Shown here piece by piece: positions 14,729 to 22,570 of a stretch of DNA of 42,711 nucleotides. Source of the stretch: Oscillatoriales cyanobacterium PMM_0008 (GTDB lineage: Bacteria; Cyanobacteriota; Cyanobacteriia; Cyanobacteriales; Aerosakkonemataceae); the NCBI GenBank assembly GCA_949128025.1, contig CASBRD010000251.1:1-42711 (forward strand), given 5' to 3'. A program made the translations under genes and the position numbers. Numbering within the stretch: the stretch's first letter is position 1; every line of letters starts with the position of its first letter. A model generated the notes under the pieces. The model was not told where the DNA came from. It made no database searches and saw only the letters and a program-made list of their open reading frames with translations.

Positions 14729-15118
14729 ATGATACTCTACCGTCCTGTCGGATTAAAAGAACTAGAACTAATAGCGGAAGCTGATTTCAAAGCTTTTCCA
14801 CCTCGACTTCCCGAACAGCCAATTTTTTATCCTGTGCTTAATTTTGAGTATGCGGAACAAATTGCGCGGGATTGGAATACAAAAAGCAATAGTTTTGCTG
14901 GCTTCGTCACTAAGTTTGAGGTAGAAGACGACTATGTGAAAAAATTTCATGTTCGGGTTGTCGGTAGCCGCATTCATCAGGAATTGTGGGTGCCAGCCGA
15001 AGAACTGGCAGAATTTAACCGTCACATTAGTGGTAAAATCACAATTGAAGCGGCTTACTACGGGGAAAATTTCAAAGGTGAGTTAGATCCAGAAACAAAT
15101 ATGCCCAAAACCATCTGA
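14729..15118 (+). CDS. conserved protein (often labelled ADP-ribosylation/crystallin J1)
   Basis: 129 aa. The pattern LYRPVGLKELELIAE, FPPRLPEQPIFYPVLNFEYA, IARDWNTK and QELWVPAEELAEFN is a widespread small bacterial family that databases commonly label with this misleading name. The label is not supported by any ADP-ribosyl hydrolase motif that I can see. Function unknown. Lies 29 bases after the XisI-like gene. Confidence 0.7.
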   Translation: MILYRPVGLKELELIAEADFKAFPPRLPEQPIFYPVLNFEYAEQIARDWNTKSNSFAGFVTKFEVEDDYVKKFHVRVVGSRIHQELWVPAEELAEFNRHISGKITIEAAYYGENFKGELDPETNMPKTI

Positions 15119-15150
15119 AATTTTGATATTGGAAATAAAGGTAGTTTTAG

Positions 15151-15187
15151 GAACGATTTGCAGGAAGTTTATAAGGCGCTCGCACTA
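15151..15187 (+). pseudogene. fragment duplicated from the 50-aa gene at 15809
   Basis: AACGATTTGCAGGAAGTTTA and TAAGGCGCTCGCACTA repeat the first codons of the gene at 15809 (NDLQxVYKAxAL) with a few substitutions, and then stop. The toxin-antitoxin pair at 15185-15734 lies between the two copies. Confidence 0.65.
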
Positions 15188-15436
15188 CAATAATTCTCGT
15201 TTCATCTCCTCAAGCGACAACTTTTTCCCGGCTTTAAACTCCTCTCTTGCCTCCTGTATAATTTCCAAAAACTCAGGATTCATACTTAGCAATAAAGACT
15301 CAGGATCTGCGTTTTTAAAAGAGGCGACCACTGCGATCGCTTTACCATGAAGAGTCAAAACAATCATTTCATTACTGAACTCTTCCGCATAAGCGGATAA
15401 AGGCTGTGATGCTGTCGAAATTTCAATCGTTTTCAT
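15185..15436 (-). CDS. Phd/YefM-type antitoxin, 83 aa
   Basis: MKTIEISTASQPLSAYAEEF, then MIVLTLHGKAIAVVASF is the N-terminal DNA-binding fold of Phd/YefM antitoxins, followed by a helical toxin-binding tail ending LSLEEMKREL. It overlaps the toxin gene by 14 bases. The gene order (toxin first) is the reverse of most phd/doc or yefM/yoeB operons. Confidence 0.75.
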   Translation of the reverse strand: MKTIEISTASQPLSAYAEEFSNEMIVLTLHGKAIAVVASFKNADPESLLLSMNPEFLEIIQEAREEFKAGKKLSLEEMKRELL

Positions 15437-15734
15437 TTAGTTCAACCTCTTTACCTGCGATGATTAACTTATTGCCCTCTTTTCTACCAACTGCTAGTAT
15501 ACGTACTATATCCGGCTCCTCAGACACAACTTCATAAAAAATACGCAGAGAGCCAATTCGTAATTCCCAAGGTGCAATTGGGTTTGGGCGCAACGGTTTG
15601 CGATTGCGGGTTTCAGTCAAAGGCTCATACACAAGCTGCTCCTCTACAGACTCGATGACTATGGCTCGCTCTCTAACAGATAAGCCCCTGAGTTGCGCCT
15701 TGACTGACTCAGCAAATTCAATAAAATATGCCAT
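15423..15734 (-). CDS. RelE/ParE-type toxin, 103 aa
   Basis: MAYFIEFAESVKAQLRGLSVRE is the first strand-helix of the RelE/ParE fold; RKPLRPNPIAPWELRIGSLR followed by FYEV and RILAVGRKEGN gives the basic core sheet. RelE-type toxins cut mRNA in the ribosomal A site; ParE-type act on gyrase, and I cannot decide between them. Upstream gene of a two-gene operon with the overlapping antitoxin. Confidence 0.78.
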   Translation of the reverse strand: MAYFIEFAESVKAQLRGLSVRERAIVIESVEEQLVYEPLTETRNRKPLRPNPIAPWELRIGSLRIFYEVVSEEPDIVRILAVGRKEGNKLIIAGKEVELNEND

Positions 15735-15808
15735 TTGCTTATTCTACCATACGATCGTTTCAACTAACTATATCAATTTATTAGTAAACTCATTTTGGAG
15801 GTGGTGTG

Positions 15809-15961
15809 ATGAACGATTTACAAGCAGTTTATAAAGCGATCGCACTAGAAGTGCAACAGCAACTTGCCAAACAATATCCAAATCAAAAACCTATTCGCAA
15901 GCGCATTCGGATCAATAATCGGAAGGACAAAAAACCTGAAATAATTCATGAGCATTTTTAA
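15809..15961 (+). CDS. 50-aa basic protein coupled to the RNA ligase
   Basis: MNDLQAVYKAIALEVQQQLA, then a strongly basic stretch IRKRIRINNRKDKK. GGAGGTGGTG gives a good ribosome binding site. Its 3' end overlaps the RNA ligase start by 14 bases in another frame, so the ligase is likely translated by coupling. The basic tail would suit RNA binding; no family recognised. Confidence 0.6.
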   Translation: MNDLQAVYKAIALEVQQQLAKQYPNQKPIRKRIRINNRKDKKPEIIHEHF

Positions 15962-16940
15962 AGTAGAAGTAGTCAAAATCAACAACGTCAATCCTCACAG
16001 CAATGCTGATAGATTGGACATAGCTACTATCGAAGGAATGGCATATCAGGTAATCACCGCCAAGGGTAATTTAAAAACGGGAGATTTGGCTTTCTACTTT
16101 CCTATTGATAGCGTTATTCACGATCGGTTTCTAGACGAATTCGGTATTCGTCCTTACTATTCCAAGAAACTGCGGGCGGCAAAACTGCGAGGCATTTTTT
16201 CTGAGGGTTTACTTATTCCCGTCGGCGATAACTTTGCAGGTAATGTGGGGGATGATTACACGGAATTCTTCGGTGTTACCAAGTACGAATACCCGATACC
16301 GCAGACGATGAATGGGGATGTGGAAACTGCGATCGGGCCATACAAATTTCCCAGTCCTGAAAACCTGAAGCGATATCGAGATGTTCTCTCTTATGGAGAA
16401 GAAGTAGTCGTAACCGAAAAAATTCACGGTACGAACTTTAGCGTCTTGGTAGATGCTGATGGAACAACCCACTTAGGCAGTCACAATTACTTTTGGAAGA
16501 ATAACGAGAATAACAAAACTCTCGTTTATGTTCGGGCTTACAACGAGTATCCTGTACTGCATAAGTTGCCTCAAAATACTCAAATATTTGGAGAAATTTA
16601 CGGAGTGCAGGATATTAAGTATGGCTTGAATAATGGCAAAATTGGAATTGCCTTTTTCGCCGTAAAGCAAAACGGCAACTTCTTGAACTACGCTGAATTT
16701 AACGCTTTTTGCGATGATTATTCATTGCCGAAAGTGCCTGTCCTTTATACTGGCCCTTACAGTTGGTCAGCGGTGTCTCAGTTTAACAATGCTGATAGCA
16801 CAGTCAATCCTGATTGCATCATGGAAGGCGTTGTGGTACAACCGCTGGTGGAACGCACAGATCCAGAAATCGGTCGGGTGGTGCTGAAGCTAATTAGCGA
16901 TCGCTACCTGCTTCGCAAAGACGGTACAGAACTCCATTAG
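15948..16940 (+). CDS. RNA ligase, DRB0094/Rnl5 family
   Basis: 330 aa, close to the 342-aa Deinococcus enzyme. The N-terminal domain (ADRLDIATIEG, FYFPIDSVI, AKLRGIFSEGLLIP) is the OB-like module specific to this family. Nucleotidyltransferase motifs follow: I, EKIHGTN with the lysine nucleophile near residue 158; III, IFGEIYGVQDIKYG; IV, MEGVVVQP; V, VVLKLISDRYL. These enzymes adenylate and seal 3'-OH/5'-P nicks, preferring duplex or bridged RNA. With KptA downstream it suits repair of cleaved tRNA or rRNA. Translational coupling to the 50-aa gene is likely. Confidence 0.9.
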   Translation: MSIFKVEVVKINNVNPHSNADRLDIATIEGMAYQVITAKGNLKTGDLAFYFPIDSVIHDRFLDEFGIRPYYSKKLRAAKLRGIFSEGLLIPVGDNFAGNVGDDYTEFFGVTKYEYPIPQTMNGDVETAIGPYKFPSPENLKRYRDVLSYGEEVVVTEKIHGTNFSVLVDADGTTHLGSHNYFWKNNENNKTLVYVRAYNEYPVLHKLPQNTQIFGEIYGVQDIKYGLNNGKIGIAFFAVKQNGNFLNYAEFNAFCDDYSLPKVPVLYTGPYSWSAVSQFNNADSTVNPDCIMEGVVVQPLVERTDPEIGRVVLKLISDRYLLRKDGTELH

Positions 16941-17054
16941 CACAGGCAGTAGGGCTCAAGCAAATTGTGGCTTCCGTTCAGACCATGCTTAACAAGCGCG
17001 ACAGTAGGGCCCATTGCCCCTCACCTTCCCTCTTGGTAAAACCCTGCTCAGCCA

Positions 17055-17135
17055 CAAGCCGCAGGCTGTAATTCAAGGACATGGGTTCAAATCCAGATTG
17101 CGGTCTCAACAGTAGTATTCTTAAGACTACTACTG
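17055..17135 (+). other. tRNA-like remnant and hairpin in the gap
   Basis: GGGTTCAAATCC (a T-arm remnant) at about 17088-17099, then a perfect 8-bp hairpin CAGTAGTA/TACTACTG at 17110-17135. The rest of 16941-17241 shows no gene that I can support. Confidence 0.4.
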
Positions 17136-17241
17136 TAGGATTGAGAATACTGCTACTAAAGATTCTCTTTCAGGGAATAGAGCCAAAATCCCATACAATC
17201 TGTAGCTTCCAACCAAATCATTACAAAGTAGGAGAACAAAT

Positions 17242-17487
17242 ATGAACTGGAAAATACTTTCTCTAGCCGCTGGTCTGGTTCTGGCTACCAGCCTCACCGC
17301 TTGCTCCAATAAATCCGCTACCGAAAATCAAGTCTCTCCAACTGCCGTCCCCGCTAGCAACAGCAAACCGGCTGACGCGATGAAGAAAGACGATGCCACG
17401 AAACCGGCTGACGCGATGAAGAAAGACGATGCCACGAAACCGGCTGACGCGATGAAGAAAGACGATGCCACGAAGAAGTCCCAGTAG
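17242..17487 (+). CDS. small repeat-containing lipoprotein, 81 aa
   Basis: AGGAG precedes the ATG. Lipoprotein signal peptide MNWKILSLAAGLVLATS ending in lipobox LTAC (Cys about residue 21). The mature part is an unstructured linker with three near-perfect copies of KPADAMKKDDAT, encoded by 36-bp direct repeats. Predicted to be anchored in a membrane with a flexible charged tail. Similar low-complexity lipoproteins occur in cyanobacteria without known function. Confidence 0.75.
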   Translation: MNWKILSLAAGLVLATSLTACSNKSATENQVSPTAVPASNSKPADAMKKDDATKPADAMKKDDATKPADAMKKDDATKKSQ

Positions 17488-17504
17488 TTAAAGACAAAGA
17501 AGTG

Positions 17505-17544
17505 GATAAGAGCGATCGTGGTAGGTACGGCGATCGCTCTTATC
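17505..17544 (+). terminator. 14-bp hairpin after the lipoprotein gene
   Basis: GATAAGAGCGATCG (17505-17518) and CGATCGCTCTTATC (17531-17544) are perfectly complementary, built around HIP1-like CGATCG. 17545-17846 contains no ORF that looks coding. Confidence 0.6.
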
Positions 17545-17846
17545 CTGCGTTAGGATGTTGAAGTACAACTTTGGCTTGCTCCTCTATTTCCTCAACTCCC
17601 GCTGTGAATTGGTGGAAGGTAATTTACTCAAGTTTTAAGCAGCCCTTCAAAAAGGTAGATTTTAAGGTTTGTGACGCGATTGAAAATTTGGATATACGAG
17701 CATTCTTTTTGGCCAAGGAAACCTGCACCATCAGATTGACAAAATTTTGGGCAACAAAGCCGATCTAAATAACTGATTCTTGAGAGCAAGTCAAACAGCG
17801 ATCCGAAATCGATTTTTGCTAAAATGTAGTACAATATAAGACAAAG

Positions 17847-18083
17847 ACTTGCGTGTCCTAACACCTGGAGCATACATACTTCAGTACGAGAGGAACGGTA
17901 ATCGTGGCATCGCCTTTGAGCGGTGTAGCGATCGCGTAGCTTACGATGTATTAGCATTGAGGAAATCGCTGAGAACCTGGAAGGTGGGCTTGGAGGTAGC
18001 CATCCTTTAAAGAGTGTGTAAAAACTTACCAGTGGAGGGATTTCTAAAGGCGATCGTTTTGCTCTAGAAACTTACACGCAAGT
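17847..18083 (+). ncRNA. DS9: second SRL + GTPase-centre display-stem RNA
   Basis: P1 is a perfect 10-bp stem ACTTGCGTGT (17847-17856) with ACACGCAAGT (18074-18083). P2 GGAGC/GCTCT; TCCTAAC and TACATAC conserved; the 3' motif is AACTTA. AGTACGAGAGGA at 17883-17894 is the SRL core. 17975-18032 matches the L11-binding domain, with GGCTTGGAGGTAGCC and TTTAAAGAGTGTGTAA identical to DS2 while its closing stem changed together on both sides (CTGG/CCAG against CCGA/TCGG). A HIP1-type repeat (GTAGCGATCGCGTAG) sits between the two modules. It ends 16 bases before kptA. Confidence 0.85.
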
Positions 18084-18099
18084 ATTTGAAGATCGGGTT

Positions 18100-18645
18100 A
18101 TGAACGATTCTCGCTTAGTTAAAATCAGCAAATATCTTAGTTACCATCTTCGGCATCATCCTGATAAGATAGGTTTAGAACTTGCCGAAGGAGGCTGGGT
18201 TTCTGTAAATGAACTCCTAGCCGCGTGTAAAAAAGATCGCTTTTCCATCTCTCGCGACGAATTGAATCAAGTAGTCGAAAGCAACGACAAAAAACGCTTT
18301 TCCTTCGATTCCACAGGCTCACTAATTCGCGCTAATCAAGGGCATAGTGTAGAAATTGACTTGCAGTTGTCACCCACTCTTCCGCCAGATGTGTTATACC
18401 ACGGTACAGGACACCGTGCAGTCGAGTCCATTCTGCAAAACGGTCTAAACAAAATGTCACGACACCACGTCCATCTATCGATAGATATTGCCACAGCGAA
18501 CGCAGTAGGCAAACGGCATGGTAAACCAGTGGTTTTTGCTGTAGATGCTCAAGCAATGCACCGGGATGGTTATAAATTTTACTGTTCCGATAATGGGGTT
18601 TGGTTAGTCGATCGCATTCCCCCCGACTATCTTAAGCAGATATAA
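18100..18645 (+). CDS. kptA: RNA 2'-phosphotransferase (Tpt1/KptA)
   Basis: 181 aa, normal length. N-terminal winged-helix part KISKYLSYHLRHHPDKIGLE, GGWVSVNELL; C-terminal ADP-ribosyltransferase-like part VLYHGTGHRAVESI, RHHVHLSIDIATA and VVFAVDAQAM. Conserved LRH, HGT and RxHVHLS motifs are present. The enzyme transfers an internal 2'-phosphate from spliced or repaired RNA to NAD+. That need arises when ends with 2',3'-cyclic phosphate or 2'-phosphate are sealed, so it complements the RNA ligase nearby. It follows DS9 directly. Confidence 0.92.
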   Translation: MNDSRLVKISKYLSYHLRHHPDKIGLELAEGGWVSVNELLAACKKDRFSISRDELNQVVESNDKKRFSFDSTGSLIRANQGHSVEIDLQLSPTLPPDVLYHGTGHRAVESILQNGLNKMSRHHVHLSIDIATANAVGKRHGKPVVFAVDAQAMHRDGYKFYCSDNGVWLVDRIPPDYLKQI

Positions 18646-18649
18646 TTAA

Positions 18650-19102
18650 GTGGCGACAACTATGCGAGAGATGAAATCATGCGGCATAATTGTGATGCGT
18701 ACCGAACCGCAGTTAAGTTTTCTGCTGATGCAGAAACCCAACAGCTACGACTTACCAAAAGGTCATATAGAAGCTGGCGAAGATGAGTGGAGTTGCGCCC
18801 TCCGCGAACTGCATGAAGAAACTGGCATTGAAGCCAACGCCTTGCATCTAGATGAGGAATTTCGTTTCACCGATACCTATCAAACCCGCTACAAGCGATT
18901 TGGTGGCAAAAAAGTAAACAAAACTGTGGTCATATTTCTAGGATGGCTGAAGCAAGAAGTAAGGGTGAAAGTTAGCGAACACACCAGTTTTGCGTGGGTG
19001 GAATGGAAACCGCCTCACGCGATCCAGAAAAAAATCATCGATCCGCTGCTGCAAGAGTTAGAACTGTATTTACTTGAAAAAGGATTGAAAATTATTATGT
19101 GA
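18650..19102 (+). CDS. Nudix hydrolase, 150 aa
   Basis: The Nudix box GX5EX7REUXEEXGU is complete around residues 39-61 (GHIEAGED, then RELHEETGI). Small size and the early motif SCGIIVMRT, PNSYDLPKGHIE resemble diadenosine-tetraphosphatase/RppH-like branches. It may remove nucleotide caps or a by-product of ligase adenylation or KptA chemistry; substrate unproved. Start is GTG at 18650, 4 bases after kptA, or ATG at 18662. Confidence 0.85.
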   Translation: MATTMREMKSCGIIVMRTEPQLSFLLMQKPNSYDLPKGHIEAGEDEWSCALRELHEETGIEANALHLDEEFRFTDTYQTRYKRFGGKKVNKTVVIFLGWLKQEVRVKVSEHTSFAWVEWKPPHAIQKKIIDPLLQELELYLLEKGLKIIM

Positions 19103-19173
19103 TAAAGATCGGGTAAAATCAAGAAAAAACTTACTTTGAACATCAGCTATTACAGCATCGATAAACTGAAACT

Positions 19174-20379
19174 ATGGCATCTGGATATTTTAACAACGAT
19201 GACGCTCCCGTCAACCAAAATCCCCAAGCCAAAGGCTTATTAGGATCTGGTTGGAGACCGTTATCCCGGCATTTTGACTGGGGGTTTTTCTTACATATTT
19301 TATCTAACGATTCCTGGCAGCTAACCCAGAAGGCGCTGGGTGTAGCCAGCGACCTTGCTGACGCTATGGGTCGCAACGAATATACCTGGTGGGCAAATAT
19401 ATTAAATGTCTTTTCCGAAAGTACGCGATACAAAGTGGATGAGTTTTGGAATTACGTCACACCCGAACCATTAGCCCCAAATTATCGCTGCAAAGACACG
19501 CTGAATACGGAGACTCCAATTGCACAAACAGTCAGCCGCGACAGTATTCCAATAGATTATCTTCTCAACCGACTTCAGGAAATTACTGTTCTCAAAATAC
19601 TGGATTTATTGGAGCGTCCGGACATCATTACCCAGTATTATATGGAGCGGTATTATTATTACCCAGTAGCTCGCTTTAGGAACTGGGATCGCCTTGAAAC
19701 TTTAGGCACCATTTATGCCTACTGGTCTAAACATGAAGTTTGGTTACAAGTTGATAGCTACGAAAAAGGACGGAAACATTATAGCCTCATGGGTACTAAT
19801 TTAGCACCGCTGATTAATAAAGCAACTTACAATTTGGCGGTGATGCTCAGTGGGTATAAAAGCCGTGTGGGACAGATTCACAGTCAGTTTTCAATTCGGA
19901 GTTTTCCTGCTGATATCCAAAGTTTTACTGATAAAATACAGCAAGCCGTTCTCGACCAGAATCAGTTGGCTGTGTTGGTACATGGAGAACCCGGTACAGG
20001 TAAAACTGCATGGACGCAAGCAGTGGCAAAAGAAATTCTTATGCCTCTGGGGTATCTAATTTTTATCCTGGATCACGATGCGGTTGAGAATTTTGTGCCG
20101 CCGAGTTACTTAGAGCGAATTTGTCTCATTATTAATGAGGCCGATAATTTGGCTCAAAATCGAGCTAGTGAAGCGGCTCAATACAATACGAAGACTGAGC
20201 ATATTCTCAGTTTGCTGGATGGAACTTTGTATCAAAGTGTGATTGAGGAAGGTGGTATTCAGGCGCAGCAAAAGTTGGTTGTGCTGATGACTTGCAACAC
20301 GACTGAACGATTAGATCCTGCGGTTTTACGGAAAGGTCGTATTGATTTTATTTACGAATTTGCTCACCGATTTGTATAA
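19174..20379 (+). CDS. AAA+ ATPase with unknown N-terminal domain, 401 aa
   Basis: Walker A GEPGTGKTAW at about 271-280, Walker B-like CLIINEADNLA at about 314-324, sensor-1 region LMTCNTT, and an arginine-finger stretch VLRKGRIDFIYEF at the end, as in the Bcs1/classical AAA clade. Residues 1-250 are unlike known domains (aromatic-rich, WANILNVFSE, GSGWRPLSRHFDWGFFL). Probably a hexameric remodelling motor working on an RNA-protein or protein target of this island. The next two genes look like partners. Confidence 0.8.
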   Translation: MASGYFNNDDAPVNQNPQAKGLLGSGWRPLSRHFDWGFFLHILSNDSWQLTQKALGVASDLADAMGRNEYTWWANILNVFSESTRYKVDEFWNYVTPEPLAPNYRCKDTLNTETPIAQTVSRDSIPIDYLLNRLQEITVLKILDLLERPDIITQYYMERYYYYPVARFRNWDRLETLGTIYAYWSKHEVWLQVDSYEKGRKHYSLMGTNLAPLINKATYNLAVMLSGYKSRVGQIHSQFSIRSFPADIQSFTDKIQQAVLDQNQLAVLVHGEPGTGKTAWTQAVAKEILMPLGYLIFILDHDAVENFVPPSYLERICLIINEADNLAQNRASEAAQYNTKTEHILSLLDGTLYQSVIEEGGIQAQQKLVVLMTCNTTERLDPAVLRKGRIDFIYEFAHRFV

Positions 20380-20509
20380 AATCCTTCGGTAATCTCGAAT
20401 AAGTAGCTTGTAGTAACTCACAAGCAAATTCTTTGTCTTTGTCGCGACGGCTGGGAGTCGGGTTAACAGGAAATAAATTTACTCTGATATACCTAGTTAA
20501 GAGGTAAAT

Positions 20510-21352
20510 GTGGTGGCAGATATTCGTAAACTCCTTAACCAAATAGCTGCACAGGAAACGCGGCTGCGCGACACTCAATTCCTCGCACCGTGCGTGCGTG
20601 GGGGGTTAGTAAGAACGAGAGTTTCCCATATAATTTATAATTTTGCACCAAAGCCGCGCAATTTTGAAGGATGGGGTATTTTTCAAGCAGTGAATGAAAA
20701 AACTGCTGAGGTAATTGATGAACCAAGTTTGCCGCAACTGGCGGAATATTTGAAATTGCTTCAGCCGTTGCGTCTGCGGTTAGCTTATGTTTTGAAAGGG
20801 AAAACTTGGCTAGCTTATCCCATCAACGAATCTGATGCTAAACAACGCTTTGGTATTGCTAAACCTGTAGCGGTGAATTTGGTTACTGATGCTGCAACTT
20901 TTGAGCCGATAATTGCGCGTTGGGATGGCGGTTCCTGGTGGTTTGATGAGTGCGATCGCAGATCCGATCCGCTAGTAGCCGAACAACTCAAAGATGCGCT
21001 GAAAAAGGTGACCTCACCGCCAGAATTGCGCTTCAAAGGCATAACGCCTGAGATGGGTACTGTCTACGATTTGGTGGCACACCAGACGAAAGAGTTTGAA
21101 GCCAAAATGCAGCACAAACGGGATGAAAAACGCTTGGCGGCTGCATTGCGGCAAGGTGGTGGCGAGTTGCGGGAGTTTCGCGATCGCGACGATAGTTGGC
21201 TAATCGAGTGGATAACTGCCGATGGATCTCGCCACACTTCTGCTATTTCTAAAAATGACCTAACAGTTGTTAGTGCTGGTATTTGTCTCAGCGGAATGGA
21301 CAGAGATTTTGATTTGCAATCCCTAGTTGGTGTTGTTGAGAGGCAATTTTAA
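20510..21352 (+). CDS. protein of unknown function, 280 aa
   Basis: GTG start after AGAGGTAA. N-terminal part has a possible single cysteine at residue 28 in FLAPCVRGGLVRTRV, then hydrophobic strands (LRLAYVLKGKTWLAYP). The middle has a WDGGSWWFDECDR pattern, and the C-terminal part is a basic helix (HKRDEKRLAAALRQGGGELR) followed by strand-rich sequence. No family recognised. Position between an AAA+ ATPase and an E1-like protein makes an E2-like or adaptor role thinkable, but no motif proves it. Confidence 0.6.
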   Translation: MVADIRKLLNQIAAQETRLRDTQFLAPCVRGGLVRTRVSHIIYNFAPKPRNFEGWGIFQAVNEKTAEVIDEPSLPQLAEYLKLLQPLRLRLAYVLKGKTWLAYPINESDAKQRFGIAKPVAVNLVTDAATFEPIIARWDGGSWWFDECDRRSDPLVAEQLKDALKKVTSPPELRFKGITPEMGTVYDLVAHQTKEFEAKMQHKRDEKRLAAALRQGGGELREFRDRDDSWLIEWITADGSRHTSAISKNDLTVVSAGICLSGMDRDFDLQSLVGVVERQF

Positions 21353-21354
21353 CC

Positions 21355-21400
21355 GCAGATGAATACAGATGAACGCAGATAAACGCAGATATGCGGACGC
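21355..21400. repeat. ACAGATGAACGCAGAT tandem repeat
   Basis: Imperfect tandem CGCAGATGAATACAGAT units, a simple repeat common in cyanobacterial intergenic DNA; a related unit occurs at 8155-8172. Confidence 0.55.
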
Positions 21401-21469
21401 GAATTTTTTAGGCAACCGATGTGTAAGGAGATGTTATAAAAAGTTCTGTAAATTAAGGATATTTAATAA

Positions 21470-22105
21470 ATGAGTATTTTCTTTCACGAACAACGTTATC
21501 GCACGTCTGAAGTAATGGCACGGATGCGCGAGTTTGCAGTAACTGTCTGTGGTGCGGGTGCTTTGGGTGCAAATATCACCGAAAGTCTGGCCCGATCGGG
21601 CCTTGCTAAGCTGAAGGTAATCGATCGCGATCGCATCGAGGAACGCAACCTCTCCACCCAACCTTACTATCGTTCAGATATCGGTGCTTTTAAAGCCAAA
21701 ATATTGGCTAATTCGCTCTACCGTGCCTTGGGAGTGAATCTAGAGGCACAATCTAAAGAGTTGATCGCCACTAATGCAGGGCAATTGCTTGGCAGCACAT
21801 CTTTAGTTATCGATACTTTTGATAACAGCGTCGCACGCCAAGCGGTGAAAGATTACTGCGAAAGTGCAAATCTGCCTTGTCTTCATGTTGGATTAGGCGG
21901 AGATTATGGCGAGGTAATTTGGAATCAGGTTTATCGCGTTCCGTCTCCTGCAAACGATGATGTCTGCGACTACCCCCTCGCACGCAATCTAGTAATGCTA
22001 ACAGTTGCTGTCGCCTGTGAAGTTATTGTTACTTTTGTTGCCACAGGCAAGCAGCAGAGTTTTACAGTAACATTGGGAGATTTAGCGGTGAAGCCATTCG
22101 CCTAA
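21470..22105 (+). CDS. E1/ThiF-like adenylating enzyme, 211 aa
   Basis: Rossmann-type adenylation domain: VTVCGAGALGANITESLARS (GxGxxG, about residues 24-31), KVIDRDRIEERNLSTQPY (the D-x-D and R residues of E1/ThiF/MoeB), then IDTFDNSVARQAV (the D-N pair). The C-terminus is short, with VCDYPL possibly carrying a catalytic cysteine; no zinc-binding CxxC pair of MoeB/ThiF is visible. E1-like enzymes activate the C-terminal glycine of ubiquitin-like proteins. The 66-aa protein at 9696, which ends in Gly, is the only candidate substrate in the window. Confidence 0.78.
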   Translation: MSIFFHEQRYRTSEVMARMREFAVTVCGAGALGANITESLARSGLAKLKVIDRDRIEERNLSTQPYYRSDIGAFKAKILANSLYRALGVNLEAQSKELIATNAGQLLGSTSLVIDTFDNSVARQAVKDYCESANLPCLHVGLGGDYGEVIWNQVYRVPSPANDDVCDYPLARNLVMLTVAVACEVIVTFVATGKQQSFTVTLGDLAVKPFA

Positions 22106-22353
22106 AATTGAGATCTGGGCTTAGCCTTATTAACTTTTAGATCCCGACCCATCCACTCAGCACCGTCAAGAGCGTCAATGGCAGCTGCTTCTTCAGCATC
22201 CGATCCCATTTCCACAAAACCAAAACCGCGTGAGCGACCAGTTTCCCGGTCAACGGGTATTTGAATCCGCTTGACAGTTCCGTAGTCGCCAAAAACTTTG
22301 GTCAGTTCTTCTTGCGAAACTTGGTAGGATAAGTTACCTACATAAATTGACAT
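22102..22353 (-). CDS. RRM RNA-binding protein (cyanobacterial Rbp type)
   Basis: 83 aa, one RNA recognition motif. RNP2 is IYVGNL (3-8) and RNP1 is RGFGFVEM (42-49). It lacks the glycine-rich tail of longer cyanobacterial Rbps. Such proteins are often cold-induced and bind mRNA. Its 5' leader contains a hairpin that hides the ribosome binding site. Convergent with the E1-like gene (4-base overlap). Confidence 0.9.
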   Translation of the reverse strand: MSIYVGNLSYQVSQEELTKVFGDYGTVKRIQIPVDRETGRSRGFGFVEMGSDAEEAAAIDALDGAEWMGRDLKVNKAKPRSQF

Positions 22354-22359
22354 GGAAAA

Positions 22360-22399
22360 TCTCCGAAATCAGATAGAAGTAACGATTGAGATTCGGAGA
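22360..22399 (-). promoter_or_regulatory. leader hairpin sequestering the rbp ribosome binding site
   Basis: On the minus strand TCTCCGAA pairs with TTCGGAGA, and the second arm contains the GGAG just upstream of the ATG. Opening of this stem would control translation, in keeping with temperature control of this family. Confidence 0.6.
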
Positions 22400-22570
22400 G
22401 AAGCCTGTCAATATCATTACCAATACCAACCACAAACACTACACCGAATTCAACAGTCGTATGATAGTTTAGCACAAAAGTTAAAACCAAAAGCTTTTCT
22501 CGCTCCAAATTCCCTATTTAGGGTGAAGTGGGACGCGATCGGGTGTTGTACGCATTGGCGCTACTCGTCT

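Noticed and set aside
17571-17768. 65-codon frame upstream of DS9 and a 109-codon minus-strand frame overlapping DS9
   Set aside because: No ribosome binding site, no protein-like pattern, and overlap with the structured RNA.
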